From the NCBI GenBank assembly GCA_026929865.2, contig CM049405.1:25111001-25175000 (forward strand): DNA of 64,000 bases. Direction: 5' to 3'. Below are positions 12,300 to 22,794 of this stretch, one piece after another. A program made the position numbers and the translations under genes. A model generated the notes under the pieces. It worked only from the letters and a program-made list of their open reading frames with translations, was not told where the DNA came from and did not search any database. Each line of letters starts with the position of its first letter. Positions within the stretch are counted from its first letter, which is position 1. Origin of the DNA: Hyperoplus lanceolatus (lineage: Eukaryota; Chordata; Actinopteri; Uranoscopiformes; Ammodytidae).

Positions 12300-13705
12300 T
12301 ATCCCATAATGCATGGCTGGCTCAAGGAGCTTGTTAGTCAGTCCGCTCAAATTCTCACCATAAACGGATCTCGCCAGAGTTTGGAAGTGTACAGTGACCA
12401 CCTCTTCTTGGTACACTTGTTTGATCCGCTTTTGGTGCCGAGTACCATTTCTGTGTTCTCACCTGCACAAACGAACCGCATCAGAGATAGAAACAAACCA
12501 GAGTTAGTTTTAAACAAGGCAGGTGTCAAAACGCCTACAGACCCACCACGACCCCCATCCCACCAGGCTGCCTCATCAGCAGCAGCTGTAGTTTCCTCCA
12601 ACATTCTCAACCTCCCCAAGACCTCAAAACGACCTCCTCAGAAACTATAAAAAACAAGTACCCAATTTTACTATATAAACATCAACAAGTGCTCCCCCCC
12701 AATCACAATAACCCTGCTTTGACCTCTGTGGGAGTGCACCCCCCTGCTCCTGGGTGCAGTGGTATGTCCCATCCCTGCAGAGCTGCTGGAGACACTGTCC
12801 ACTGTCACAACACATGAGGCTACTGAAAAAACACCTCACAGCAAGGGGGCTTGCAATTTCACATCTGTGTCGGGGGAGCTGACTGTATACAAGATAGTGC
12901 TCTTCATCAAGGTGGGTGGCCATTGTTTTCAACATGCCACCAAGACAAGCTTACGCACGCACGTTTTGATATTAGGCCTTTAGCGGGTCTTTGAATCCGC
13001 GAGGGAGTGCAGTTAGGTGAGCGACTACAGCTCACAATGCAGTTATACATTGAAGGAGATGGTGCTCTCCTCCCAGTACAATTTGTGCCTCATTCCCTCA
13101 CAGCATGTGTTAACCCTAAAACAGCCAACGTGCACTGGGAGATACATACTATTTAACATCCTGTAGGGGGCTGGCTGGAAGGTTTTCACTAGTTTTCACT
13201 AGTTAGCATTTATCAAAATACTTGTCTGTTATTAGCATCTAGGTGACATGATTTGGTTCAAGTTATCTTTCATTGTTTAGTCAGCCTGATCAGAAATTAA
13301 CATGGCCGCCAGTGGCGAAGCTCCAGCTTTCCAGGGTTCAAGTTATCATATATTAGTCATACTTATTTTCATTAAAATAACAATCTAAATTCATAGATTG
13401 AATTAGGACATTTGTCTTAACATGCTGATGAAGAAAACAAAATCCATCTGTGTTTGTGGGGTTTTTAGCAGAATTTGAAATGTATGTATCCCCAGAGATA
13501 CGTTGACTGATTAGGGGTATTCATTTGGTCAATGTTTATTATTCAGAATTGTATTTAAAACTTGAAGGCATGTTAATAATGACTGCAGAACCATATATTA
13601 TCATGAACAGTTGTGCCCATTACATCATTATTACTGTAATTTACTTTAAAAATTATCTTTCTATATTTATATATACTAAGGGCAGCGCTGCCTGGAAGGC
13701 CTTAT

Positions 13706-13742
13706 CGCTAACCCTAACCGTTGGGGGCGGTTAGAGTTAGCG
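13706..13742. repeat. Short inverted repeat (hairpin)
   Basis: A 15-base left arm (13706-13720, CGCTAACCCTAACCG) and a right arm (13728-13742) pair with one mismatch around a 7-base GC-rich loop. It lies about 120 bases upstream of the Gypsy relic. No function is claimed. Confidence 0.7.
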
Positions 13743-14205
13743 AAACTTCACTGCCCAGGGATGGCCAATGCCACTGGCAGGGAAAGTAAGCTGCTGTTTA
13801 TTAAAGATATTATTTCAAACTAGTGGCTGCTGGTCGTTCTAGGGGCACAGTGTAGCATCATGCCTGCATCGGCTTTAGAGGAGCATCTGACACACCTGTG
13901 GCAGCTGTTTGAAAGGATCAGGGTGCACGGACTAATAGTCAATTCTGATTAGTTACAGTTTGGCCTGTCATCCATTGAGTTCCTTGGACACTACTTTCCA
14001 TAAAGGGAGCCATTAAACTGGTACACAAGTAGGACACCGTTCCAGGTTCATGCACACTGCACCATAAAGTCCCTACATTCCTGTTGGACGGCCTCCATTT
14101 CACTGCCTTCGTGGACCACAAGCCACTGACTTCCGCCTGAGCCGTGGCCCGCCCGCCAGCAACATCAGTTTTCCGCCGTCTCTGAGTTCACCACTGATAT
14201 TCAGC

Positions 14206-14709
14206 ATGGCTGGTAAGGACAACTTCGGGGTCTGGGCACTTGGGACTCAACTACGCTGTCATGTCTGCAGACCAAGCCGCTGGCTCAGATGTCCCTACTA
14301 CACCATGTCCTCCAACTTCAGGCCCGTGGTTGCTGTGCTGTGTTTGATGAACCAAAGGCTCCTCTGCGATGTCTCTACTGACAAGCCCTGCCCGATAGTG
14401 CACGTGGGTTGGGGGCGCTTATTTATATACCTGATCAATGGTTTATGCAATCTGGGTGTTAAGGTGTCTACGAGGCTGGTGGGTGTTACATTTGTCTGGC
14501 CCCGCCTAAGCAGGGGTGTAAAGACCTGGGCTAGCTACAGTTTGGCCTGTCAGCGTGTGCAAGGTACACATAATACCAAAGCCCCCTTGGCGCCGATTTT
14601 GGTCCCAGAGAGGCATTTTGACCAGGTCAAAAAGGACCTGGTGGGCCCCCTGCCTTCCTCCCGTAGGTTCACTGACCTCCTCACCCTGGTGGACAGCACC
14701 ACCAGGTAG
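14206..14709 (+). pseudogene. Gypsy RNase H end and integrase N-terminus, degenerate
   Basis: The frame contains the AGKDN motif that ends Gypsy RNase H. Further on is an integrase segment with ACQRVQ (part of the HHCC finger) and a core start around VKKDLVGPLPSSRRF, with the first core aspartate in KKDLVGP. It ends in a stop at 14707-14709. The stretch between the two homologous parts is scrambled by small indels. The true protein continued from upstream, so the ATG at 14206 is not a start. Confidence 0.75.
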
Positions 14710-14736
14710 CGAAGCCAGTCCTCTGTATTTGCTGAA

Positions 14737-15195
14737 GTGGACTGGGCGTTCATCTGGTTGTGGGTGGCCCGTTTTGGTATGCCGGCTCACCTTGTACAGG
14801 GGCCCAAAGTTCACATCCGAGCTACATTGCTAAGGGGTCGCAACTGGGTTGACTGCCTCCCATGGTTAATGTTTGGCCTGCCCTCTGCCCCTAAGGGGAA
14901 CCTGCAGTTTTCATCTGCTGAATTGGTTTACGGACAGCCACTGGTGGTCCCAGCAAAGTTCCTTCAGGACGCTGCGGTTCTGTGGACGGCCGCGTCACAT
15001 CGGACTTTTGCTCTGGGCAACTCCAGCCCCTTCACTCTGGTTCCCCTGAAGCCTCCCCTATGATGGGCCCTTCTGTGTCCTGGAGGCAGGGCCCAAGAAC
15101 TTTGTGGTGGACATGGGGTATAAGCAAGAGCGGGTCACTATGGACCGTCTCAAGCCTGCCCATCTGGATGTGGCTGATCCAGTTTGATGAAACTT
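14737..15195 (+). pseudogene. Gypsy integrase core remnant and C-terminus, degenerate
   Basis: The frame from 14737 carries a GMPAHL-type core motif and then jumps, by internal deletion, to WVDCLPWLMFGLPSAPKGN and SSAELVYGQPL, the conserved post-core block of Gypsy integrases. Homology then shifts frame at about 15058 and ends with a GPF segment and LKPAHLD near 15172. Confidence 0.8.
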
Positions 15196-15464
15196 AAAAA
15201 GTAATATTTGTAATTTAAATGGACAAGGAAAACAACAATTTATCATTTCTGTTCATCAAATTAAACATTAATATTTTTACCATTTTGGCTTTTTTTACAC
15301 CTTAATATGGCAACGTATCCTGGGAGATACAACTCGTAAAACCCAAAATATACAAAGTATAAAAAAAATGTATGTGGATATGTTTTTCTTTGGTCTTAAA
15401 GAGATAAGTGATAACATGAAAATATTTTTAGAAACTCATGTTCAACTGTTGCCTGTTTAATGGT
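15196..15464. other. AT-rich spacer
   Basis: No gene or repeat recognised between the Gypsy relic and the MITE. Confidence 0.5.
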
Positions 15465-15614
15465 TTTAAAGGAATAGTTTTGACTACCAGTGTTTGAGCT
15501 AAGCTAACATCAAACATGCACACACAGTTACAGGGACGGGTTCTGTCACCTTTTCATGAGCTGTAGAGAGAGGAAAAAAGCTAAAGATAACAAATGTTGA
15601 ACTATTCCTTTAAA
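15465..15614. mobile_element. MITE with TTTAAAGGAATAGTT ends
   Basis: The left end TTTAAAGGAATAGTT and the right end AACTATTCCTTTAAA are perfect 15-base inverted repeats enclosing 120 bases with no coding capacity. TTAA-rich ends suggest a piggyBac-like target, but no autonomous partner is visible. A related copy lies at 16620-16790. Confidence 0.88.
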
Positions 15615-16619
15615 TAGCACAACACTCAATTTGTAGGCATGACAGCATTAAACTATATTCTAACGTGCTGTAGTAGAATGTTGGTTTTGTAACTGACTTT
15701 AGCGCAGTAACTAGTAAACTGCCATTTATAAAGTAAATAATGTATCTGCATATGCTTGTTTAGCTACTGTAATGCCTGGTGTATTTCACTACAAAAGTAT
15801 CCTGTACTGTGCTATGTGGGTCTGTGCTGCCTGAACTAAGCAGTGCAACTCCCTTTCACAAGAGTGATAGAAGAGTGTAAAATAGAGTTCCACCCAGACC
15901 TATGAACACACAGAATCTGGCTCACAAGTTCTATGTGTTGAAGTGATGGCATTTTGGCTCGCTTAACTCAGGTCTCCTACAGGTCAATGTTGTGTATGTC
16001 TTGATTCATAAAGGCGTTTTGCAGAAACCCCCACGCTTGCAACTTGACCATTCCATGATCAGTCTCACAGAAGCAGCTTGTTCCAGTGAAAAAGTTCTGA
16101 TAAATCCATTAAGTACACTCTACCTGCCCAGCAGCAATTAGCAGGCAAACACAGCCAGCCTCTATAGCTAGTTAACATAGTGGAGCATTTAGCGGCTAAA
16201 TAAAGATATGCTTCTTAGGAGTGCATGGCTTGAGACCAAAAACCAAATGTAAACAAAGAGTGAATTTTAGACTGTCAGACATTCATTAGGTGAACACAAA
16301 CAAAACCAAACACTGTATCTGCCAGATGTGGAAATATACACAACTGTTTGCCAATGCGTTTTCCTCGCTTTAGAAGATGACACTATGTCACGGTTGTGTT
16401 TACAGCTTGTTCAGCTCCCCACCCCAAGTGACTGCTGTAAATGCTGCTTTGAAGGTGCAGTGAAATGGCAGTCAAACAACTTAAATAGCTGTGGGTTTAT
16501 GATGCTAGGGGTCATCCCAAATAAAAAATTGATAGGATAGTTGTTTGTATATGCCCGTGAGTGTGGAATAAAGATTCAAAATAGTGTGATGTTGTCAAGT
16601 TTATTTTCTGACTGCTGGC

Positions 16620-16790
16620 ATAGGCTGGCTAACACTACCTACTGACTAACAGCATTTGAGCTAAGCTAACGATGAGTGACCTTTGCCCATTTCCTTTTCA
16701 AAAAAAGTAAAGGTTTTTGTAGCCTTGTCTTGAACCAGAGAGTGAGGCAACAAGCTAACAATGAAAAATGTTGAACTATGCCTTTAAATC
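16620..16790. mobile_element. Partial second copy of the TTTAAAGGAATAGTT MITE
   Basis: It shares the interior motif TTTGAGCTAAGCTAAC and ends in TGTTGAACTATGCCTTTAAA, matching the right end of the copy at 15465-15614. The left terminal repeat is not recognisable. Confidence 0.7.
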
Positions 16791-16807
16791 AAGCCGTTTC
16801 CCAGCCG

Positions 16808-16808
<1 letters not shown>

Positions 16809-16887
<79 letters not shown>
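16809..16887. repeat. (CA)n microsatellite
   Basis: About 39 uninterrupted CA units. Confidence 0.99.
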
Positions 16888-16890
<3 letters not shown>

Positions 16891-17762
16891 ATATCCATCC
16901 ATGTTCCAAAACAGTGGAGCTTGGCAGTGGTTCCAGAGGACAAAGCCCTTTGGCCTTGTTTGGCCGGTTCCAACCATGTCCATGTTTATTGTTGTCTGAC
17001 GGCATTTCCTCCCCGCCGGCCGTCTTAGTCACAGCCACGGGCTAATTATAGCAGCTCCCCTCCTCTTCTCACTGATCTTATCTCATGGGCTTGATTGTCA
17101 ATACATGACAATACTCTATGGCCCCCGTGTGTTTATTTAGCAATTATACCAATCAAGTTTGCATTTAAATGTGTTTATTTAAAAACCCGCGTAACAAAGG
17201 GACCGACTTGCATCCTGCAGTTGTCAGTTACAGAACACCTTAAACGTTTCTCAGTATTTCCTCATTCAAACTCTGCCAGCCCATTTCTACATTGTTCCAC
17301 ATAATTGAGTATATATTTGTCGCCACAATGCTAGTTTAGCATCTTTGAAACAAACTCTTAATAAAAATAAAAAGCTCTTATTTTCCAAGAGAGAATTCTG
17401 CTGATTATTTGAGTGTGGTGCGAGTAATTTTCAGCTGTTCGTTTTTTTAAATTTCTGAATAAAGAAAATGCACTCAGCACTCGTAAAAGATTTTTCCCAC
17501 CACTGTTACGATTTAAAAGATGTCGTTTGAGTGTTTTGTCAGCGTGCCAGTTGTGTGTAACTGCCATACACTGTACGAGACAGAGTTTTTTCTTCTCTAG
17601 TGAACATGTGCCAGCTTTTCAAAATGCAGCAAAGGAGAGTGGGAAACTTTCCCATGGATGCATCATGTTGAATTATAGAGATGATAAAAACTGACAAAGT
17701 GACATATTCATTATAAGACACTATTTAATTAGCAACTAAGTTCTAAATAACATGATATTGCT
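16888..17762. other. Unique-looking DNA, no gene seen
   Basis: Short open frames only, none with a recognisable domain. Confidence 0.45.
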
Positions 17763-17766
17763 TTAA

Positions 17767-19044
17767 CCTTCCTCCTGTGTTAACTTTCTGCTACCATCCA
17801 TGGTGTTAGCGGGTCGGTTTCGACCCGTGTCTGAAATCAGCTGTAAAAAACACTAAAAACTATTATCTATCATCCTTTTTGTTTCTCATCTCTTGGTTAC
17901 ATTGTTAGGCTTCCTTATGAGAATATTGTTTTTAATATTTTTGGTGTAGGCGGCTGAGCCTTTTTTTTGTCAGTATGCGCCTCAATTTCAGTTTAGAAAA
18001 TGGTAAAATGAACCTTAAGAGAATCATATATATAAATATTTGGTTGTTGTGTTACCTGATTATTACTGAGGGGTATGAGGACACATTTCTTAACAAAATG
18101 TGTTTTATTTATTTTTTCATATTGATATTATTGACCTTTTTAACATCTATGGTGTTACCGGTAAATTACGACCCATAAATATTTATTTCAGAAAAGAGCA
18201 AAAAAACTTTTATTTCAGCATTATACAAACACACAATGAAAACCAGAACAAGTCACAACACAAAATATAGATTTGTAAGGTCAAATAAACAACAACCAAT
18301 CAACAAATCAAACCAATCGAAATCAATTACCAGCTCCAAAACTAGTAAAAAGAAACAGAGTAAAAGTCTCTGTGTGCATGTGTATGTGTGTGTGTACAGA
18401 TGTGTGACAAAAAGCAACCCTTTAAGTGTTCTTTGCAGAGATATTTATTGCAGGTAAAGCACAATCCGTTTATCTTCCTGTCCTCAGTGCTTCGGCAGAC
18501 CTGACACCTCTTATTTTTAGAATCAGGTGGCCATTTTCACCAAAAACATGATCCAGAACTTGGCTCACTGTATATTTCCTCATTTTTTAATACTGCAAAT
18601 TGGAGATGTGCACTCTGCAAGTCACCAACTCTATACTGAATTGACCTCACATGTCTGGATAAGCCCGTCTGTTTGTTTCGCTTTTATGCAGGTATAAGGG
18701 CAAACAAAGTCAAAATGAGAACCCCCCCAGAGCGCACATGATTGGGAGAGGAGCTGACTGTCATTGTGTTGGCTGACAGTGCACTTATGATTTCAGTTTT
18801 GGCTCTAGTTATTGTTTTTTACATCTTATTCTATAACCGGGTCAAAAACGACCCTAACACCACCAGTGTTATAATTTCCACCAGAACATTTTATAATTAA
18901 GTGAAAAAATTTTTTTTTATTTTGTTGAAGTCGAGGTTCCTGACAAAGTCAAGAAATTTTGATGCAATAAACAAAATGTAAGTGGTTCTTTTATGCATTT
19001 GAAAACCAAAACGGGTCGGTGGCGACCCTAACACGAGAGGAAGG
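17767..19044 (-). mobile_element. piggyBac-type transposon relic (TTAA target)
   Basis: TTAA flanks both ends (17763-17766 and 19045-19048). The terminal repeats CCTTCCTCCTGTGTTA and, inverted, CCTTCCTCTCGTGTTA match at 14 of 16 bases. Each end carries a subterminal hairpin of the form CGGGTCG-loop-CGACCC (17810-17827 and 19012-19028), and related half-sites recur inside (near 18151 and 18838). The minus strand keeps the cysteine-rich C-terminus of a piggyBac transposase (18411-18527); the catalytic domain is gone. Transcription sense is therefore minus. Confidence 0.88.
18411..18527 (-). pseudogene. piggyBac transposase C-terminal cysteine-rich domain remnant
   Basis: Read on the minus strand, the segment has a cross-brace Cys/His pattern C-X2-C-X11-C-X2-C-X4-C-X2-H-X3-C. 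It begins KRCQVC and runs through LCFTC and LCKEH. This matches the short zinc-binding domain at the end of piggyBac transposases, which recognises subterminal DNA. A stop codon shortly upstream and the loss of the catalytic part show that it is a relic. Its position inside a TTAA-flanked element supports the call. Confidence 0.75.
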
Positions 19045-19475
19045 TTAAAGGTGGAGTCAGTGATTCTGGAGAATGTTTGTTGTCAAAATCACTTTTTGTC
19101 AAAATCACTGAATATCACCTCATCTGTTACCTGACCGTACTGTGTGTGCCCTGAAAAGAAAACTGCTGTTATTACACAACATCAGTTTGTAATTTTTTAG
19201 TAAGCAAAGTGCACACCTTGCTAAGTTTGTTGCTAGAATACATCTTTCTGGCAGACAAAGAGTAGATTGGAGATTATTGTAGACAGCAGACAAGAGTCTG
19301 GTCAGAGAACTGTGGACTAATGAGTCATAGCTGGCGGCACAGAGCCTTGAAATGTGACCATGACCAGCTATAAACAAAGCTATGCAGTGAAACACTTCTG
19401 TGTTAATTCCTTGATATTAAATGTTCATCTGCAATGACTATAGTATGGGCATTTTATATCTCTAGGAGTGGGACG
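19045..19475. mobile_element. Left part of a TTAA MITE interrupted by the retrovirus
   Basis: It begins TTAAAGGTGGAGTCAGTGATTCTGGAG. The same opening, in variable form, is found in both terminal repeats of the element at 31994-32318. Its TTAA is shared with the piggyBac relic's right end. The retroviral insertion at 19475 separates it from a right part at 26947-27251. Confidence 0.65.
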
Positions 19476-19482
19476 TTGAAGG

Positions 19483-20116
19483 TGACAGGATTTAATTTCC
19501 AATAATTAATGAAGTATATACCCCATCATTAATTGCATTTATTCCATGTATCTTATATAATCAAACTAACAATTGAGCACATTGATAGCATGTTATGTTA
19601 TAGGTCAACTAACACTCTTTAAGTCACAAGCGCAAAGTCGTAAACTGATAGAGACAGAACACAGATTGTAGAGAAATCTTTATGTACTTTCCCACACCTT
19701 GAGGCTAAACAGGTATCCTTTTCTCCACAATGGGCCTCTGTAGACCTTCCATAACAAGTTATCAGCAGATAGGATACATTATTCCATCAAGGACATCGGC
19801 AGGATAGAGTAGGGCTTCCGCATAGGGCAGGTTCTTCAGCCAGGAGCCAGAAGATTGGATGATTTTTGATGAATGACAAGCTAAACCATCCAATACACAT
19901 GTATAACTGAACTGTTAAATACCAACTGAATGTCCGGAGAAGCTCTTCTTCTTTTTTGCTGCTCGTTATCTGACTACTGCATAAGCTGTACCTGACGACA
20001 TCTCTTTTTCATTAAACAAACCATTGTGACTTTTTATCCTCGTCTCCTCCAACATTTTTGCATCCTCATCTTCCTCTTAAGAAACGAACACGTATAATAA
20101 TAATAGTTTTATTAAA
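19483..20116 (+). repeat. 5' long terminal repeat
   Basis: Begins TGACAGGATTTAATTTCC and ends TAGTTTTATTAAA. A likely poly(A) signal, ATTAAA, lies at 20011-20016 and is followed by a GT/T-rich stretch, so R and U5 occupy the last 100 bases or so. Candidate TATA-like motifs are TATATAA (near 19553) and GTATAAC (near 19901). The end is AA rather than the canonical CA. Confidence 0.95.
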
Positions 20117-20117
20117 T

Positions 20118-20135
20118 TGGTGACCTCGACGTGTC
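20118..20135 (+). promoter_or_regulatory. Primer-binding site, tRNA-Trp type
   Basis: TGGTGACCTCGACGTGTC begins one base after the LTR. It matches the complement of the vertebrate tRNA-Trp 3' end at the first 16 positions with one mismatch (T for C at position 9), and differs again in the last two bases. tRNA-Trp primes avian alpharetroviruses and some endogenous retroviruses. Confidence 0.8.
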
Positions 20136-20835
20136 TAAAGAGGGAGAAAGACGGACACCTCGACCCGCCTGCCGGCCTGGAAGCTGGGGACTCCCACTCA
20201 ATACATCAGATCTGACAAAAGAAACAAGGTAATTGAACACCTGTTGTATAAACCGAAAGGCGAAAGATCTACGATTGACTATGCCAAATTCATTGAGTGG
20301 TTGGGTCGGACACCAGGCCTAGCAGTGTGGTAAAGTAAAGCTAGTTTATTTTTTATTTTTTGTAGAAAATGACAAAGTGATGTCGCCATGAGCAGTAAAG
20401 ATTCTTGCATGTATGTGCGCTGTGTTCTGTCCTTTCTGTGCTTCTGAAATGCTGGTTTGTTTTAATGCTTCCTTAGAGTGCAGAGGCCATATAGTAGGTT
20501 TTGATAAAATGATTAAATTGTATATCATTTTTGGGTGCATCCGATAAACTGCCTTACTGTTATCACACAATAGAGTGATAGCGCTAGCAATTGATTAAAA
20601 CTTTGAAAGTGAGGCTCTGTGATCCGCATCTTTTAGCGTGAAAAGACCTCATATTTGACGTCCGAAGGCTGCTATATAAAACAGAAAAGGCCGGAGCCGT
20701 ATACTGCACGGTGCATATACAGAATGGTGGGCTTCCCTCACGGGTTGTAGCAGCCTGCGCTGAGCTGTAACGAATCTCTAATGCAGCCTGGAAGATCTTC
20801 TCCCCCTTGACAAAGCCTATTCTCTGTCTGTAATA

Positions 20836-20842
20836 GGTAAAG
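20836..20842 (+). promoter_or_regulatory. Candidate leader splice donor
   Basis: AATAG|GTAAAG with the GT at 20837-20838 fits the donor consensus well. It pairs logically with the acceptor at 22562. Predicted by pattern only. Confidence 0.45.
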
Positions 20843-21010
20843 TGAGTCCTTAAGTGGTAGCTTTCATTAATCGAGTCCTTAAGTGGTAGATTGACATAAA
20901 AGTAGCTGTTATGAAGTGAGTCCTTAAGTGGTAGCTTTCATTAATCGAGTCCTTAAGTGGTAGATTGACATAAAAGTAGCTGTTATGGGGTGAGTCCTTA
21001 GGTGGTAGCC
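20842..21010 (+). repeat. 74-bp tandem repeat in the retroviral leader
   Basis: Two full units (20842-20915 and 20916-20989) and a partial third (20990-21010). Each unit contains the 17-mer GAGTCCTTAAGTGGTAG twice, so that motif appears five times, once with one change. Repetition just downstream of the candidate splice donor could relate to RNA packaging or translation, which is inference. Confidence 0.93.
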
Positions 21011-22540
21011 TTGTTTGTCAACGACAAGGGGAGAGACTGAAAGAGCGTGTTTTTGCATGGTGGGATTGGCTTGGTGTTTTAAAATTAACGTTTAAATTGA
21101 TAATTTGTGTTTAAGTTGCACGTCAGGTGTGGTGGATACTGCACGTTGACCAAGGGGTGTAAAAAGTTATTTCCTTAGACACAACGTTGGCAGAGTTATT
21201 GCAGTTCATAAATTGTTAGGGATATGCTGGTTGTGTGTCCTCTGCATCCTGAGTAGTGGTTTTTCTGTGTGTAAAATTGCTGCTGGTTCAGTGAATTGTA
21301 TATAGAAACCCACTTTGAAGCACTTGTCTGTCTCTAACCAGCATTTCAATAAGTGTAAGTTTGTGTAACTGCATGTTCTATGTTGTCTACCTCAGCTCTA
21401 AAACTAACAGATAATTACTACCTCAAACATCACATCACACACACACGCTGACGTCAACACACACACACTCTTACTCATCAGCCCCCCATGTGTATGTCTA
21501 CACACGTGGACAGCTCTACCAGCTATTTAGCTGAAATGCATTTTTTAGTTTTTTGGGATTTGAGAGAGAGAGAGAGACGGAAACTGGCCACTTCCGTTTT
21601 TGCCCACTCTGAAAACCCTCTGTGAATTATCCCTTGAAAAAATTAAGAGACCACTACAAATGATTAGTAGCTGTGGTTCCATCCGCTGTCAGTCGAAATT
21701 GAAATCAAAAAGTAACAAACCTGTCAGCGAGGTTTGAAAAAAGCATCAATGACACAACACACACACACACACACACACACAAAACATGTGAGTTTTCTCA
21801 TTGGTATGCGCAAAAGTGGCAACGTTGGCAAGAATATTGACTGTTATCAGATTAAAAGGTTTAAATTTATTGTATAATCCTTTATAGTTATTTCGATCGT
21901 GTCCTTTTTATATATGACACTAATGTAGTTGAGTTCACAATCTCTCTCTGAGGTTCTCTTTGAAAAATCTGCCCCAAGCTCTGTGAGCTTTAAAGGTGTA
22001 CTCTGACATGTTGCTAGGTAAAAACCAGGTCTAATTAAAGGTCCCCCTTCTTTTCATGAGGTTAAATACACGCTTTGTGGTGTGTTCATTTAATACAACC
22101 CGTTTTGTAGACGGATAGATATCTCAATTTAAAGGTGCAATAACTTTTTGTTTTGTTTTTGTTGTTTATTTTTTGGTTTATTTTTTAAGGTGTGGTCGGT
22201 CCTACTAATATCTCAAATTAAAGGTACTGTACAGACGCAGTGTCTTGGATGTAGACTAATTTTGATGTGAGAAACGTAAAGATGTGATCAGATATTTTTA
22301 AAAAAAAGGTTTCTTTTAAAAAAAAGAGGGAAAAGTAGACACACTCAGTCTGTGTGCAGTACTCTCTGCTAGGTTACTCCCTTCCCTTATCGCAAAACCA
22401 GGAATGTGCACTGTGTGCCCCAGGCCTGGAAGAGCCCTGAGGATAATAGTGTCTTCTCAAAATGCATGTTTAATGAATTAGTAATTGCCAAACATTATTA
22501 AGGTTACTGTGTATTGTGTAATATAGGTTTCGTTAACTGT

Positions 22541-22562
22541 TTCTTTTCTTGTATTTCTTTAG
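22541..22562 (+). promoter_or_regulatory. Candidate splice acceptor upstream of gag
   Basis: A pyrimidine tract TTCTTTTCTTGTATTTCTTTAG ends at 22562, followed by G. A spliced leader would place the gag ATG about 230 bases into the next exon. Confidence 0.5.
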
Positions 22563-22794
22563 GCACCAGCCCTGTTATAGTGGACAGCTGGGTGGTTCTT
22601 ATCTCTAGTTGAAGGCCCTGAGCGCTCTGACAACACAAAAGGCAAGATATCTTAGTTTTAATTAGATATCTCTATAGTTAATTAATAATCCAAATTCAAG
22701 GGGAACACTTTTATTTATTTATTTTTGTTTTTGTTTGGGTTGGTTTTGGGTATTTTTTCCCCCTGGCAAAAGCCTCATTTCCTACATTGATAAG

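Larger units (their letters stand above)
10141..13860. other. Unique-looking DNA with one long CA repeat
   Basis: No gene recognised. The stretch holds the (CA)n at 12217-12297, an AT-rich block at 11570-11690, and a small hairpin at 13706-13742. Open frames at 12081-12650 and on the opposite strand owe their length to the CA array. Confidence 0.45.
13866..15195 (+). mobile_element. Decayed Ty3/Gypsy retrotransposon pol fragment
   Basis: Pieces of a Gypsy polyprotein occur in the expected order across several frames. They are the RT thumb (LEEHLTHLWQLFERIRVHGL, near 13875), RNase H (FTAFVDHKPLT, near 14098, then the AGKDN motif at 14209), an integrase zinc-finger and core remnant (ACQRVQ near 14546; FDQVKKDLVGPLPSSRRFTD near 14615), and the C-terminal GPF-type segment ending LKPAHLD (15152-15172). 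Frames switch repeatedly and stop codons are frequent. Between the PAHLVQGPKVH segment (near 14785) and the RNWVDCLPW segment (near 14839), roughly 50 residues of the integrase core are missing. No LTRs were found. It is dead. Confidence 0.88.
20136..22794 (+). other. Long retroviral 5' leader
   Basis: About 2.7 kb separate the primer site from the gag ATG, unusually long for a retrovirus. The leader holds a 74-bp tandem repeat, a candidate splice donor at 20836/20837 and a strong acceptor at 22562/22563, so it may be removed as an intron of about 1.7 kb. A TATATAAAA motif lies at about 20673. No long open frame was found. Confidence 0.65.

Noticed and set aside
12081..12650. Long open frame of 189 codons containing poly-(Thr-His)
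   Set aside because: Its length comes from a CA array read in frame; no domain or exon signals outside the array. The same applies to the other Thr/His and Val/Cys frames at GT/CA arrays.
20842..21010. Regular repeats suggestive of a CRISPR array
   Set aside because: The repeats are contiguous tandem units inside a retroviral leader in a vertebrate genome, not spaced repeats with unique spacers.
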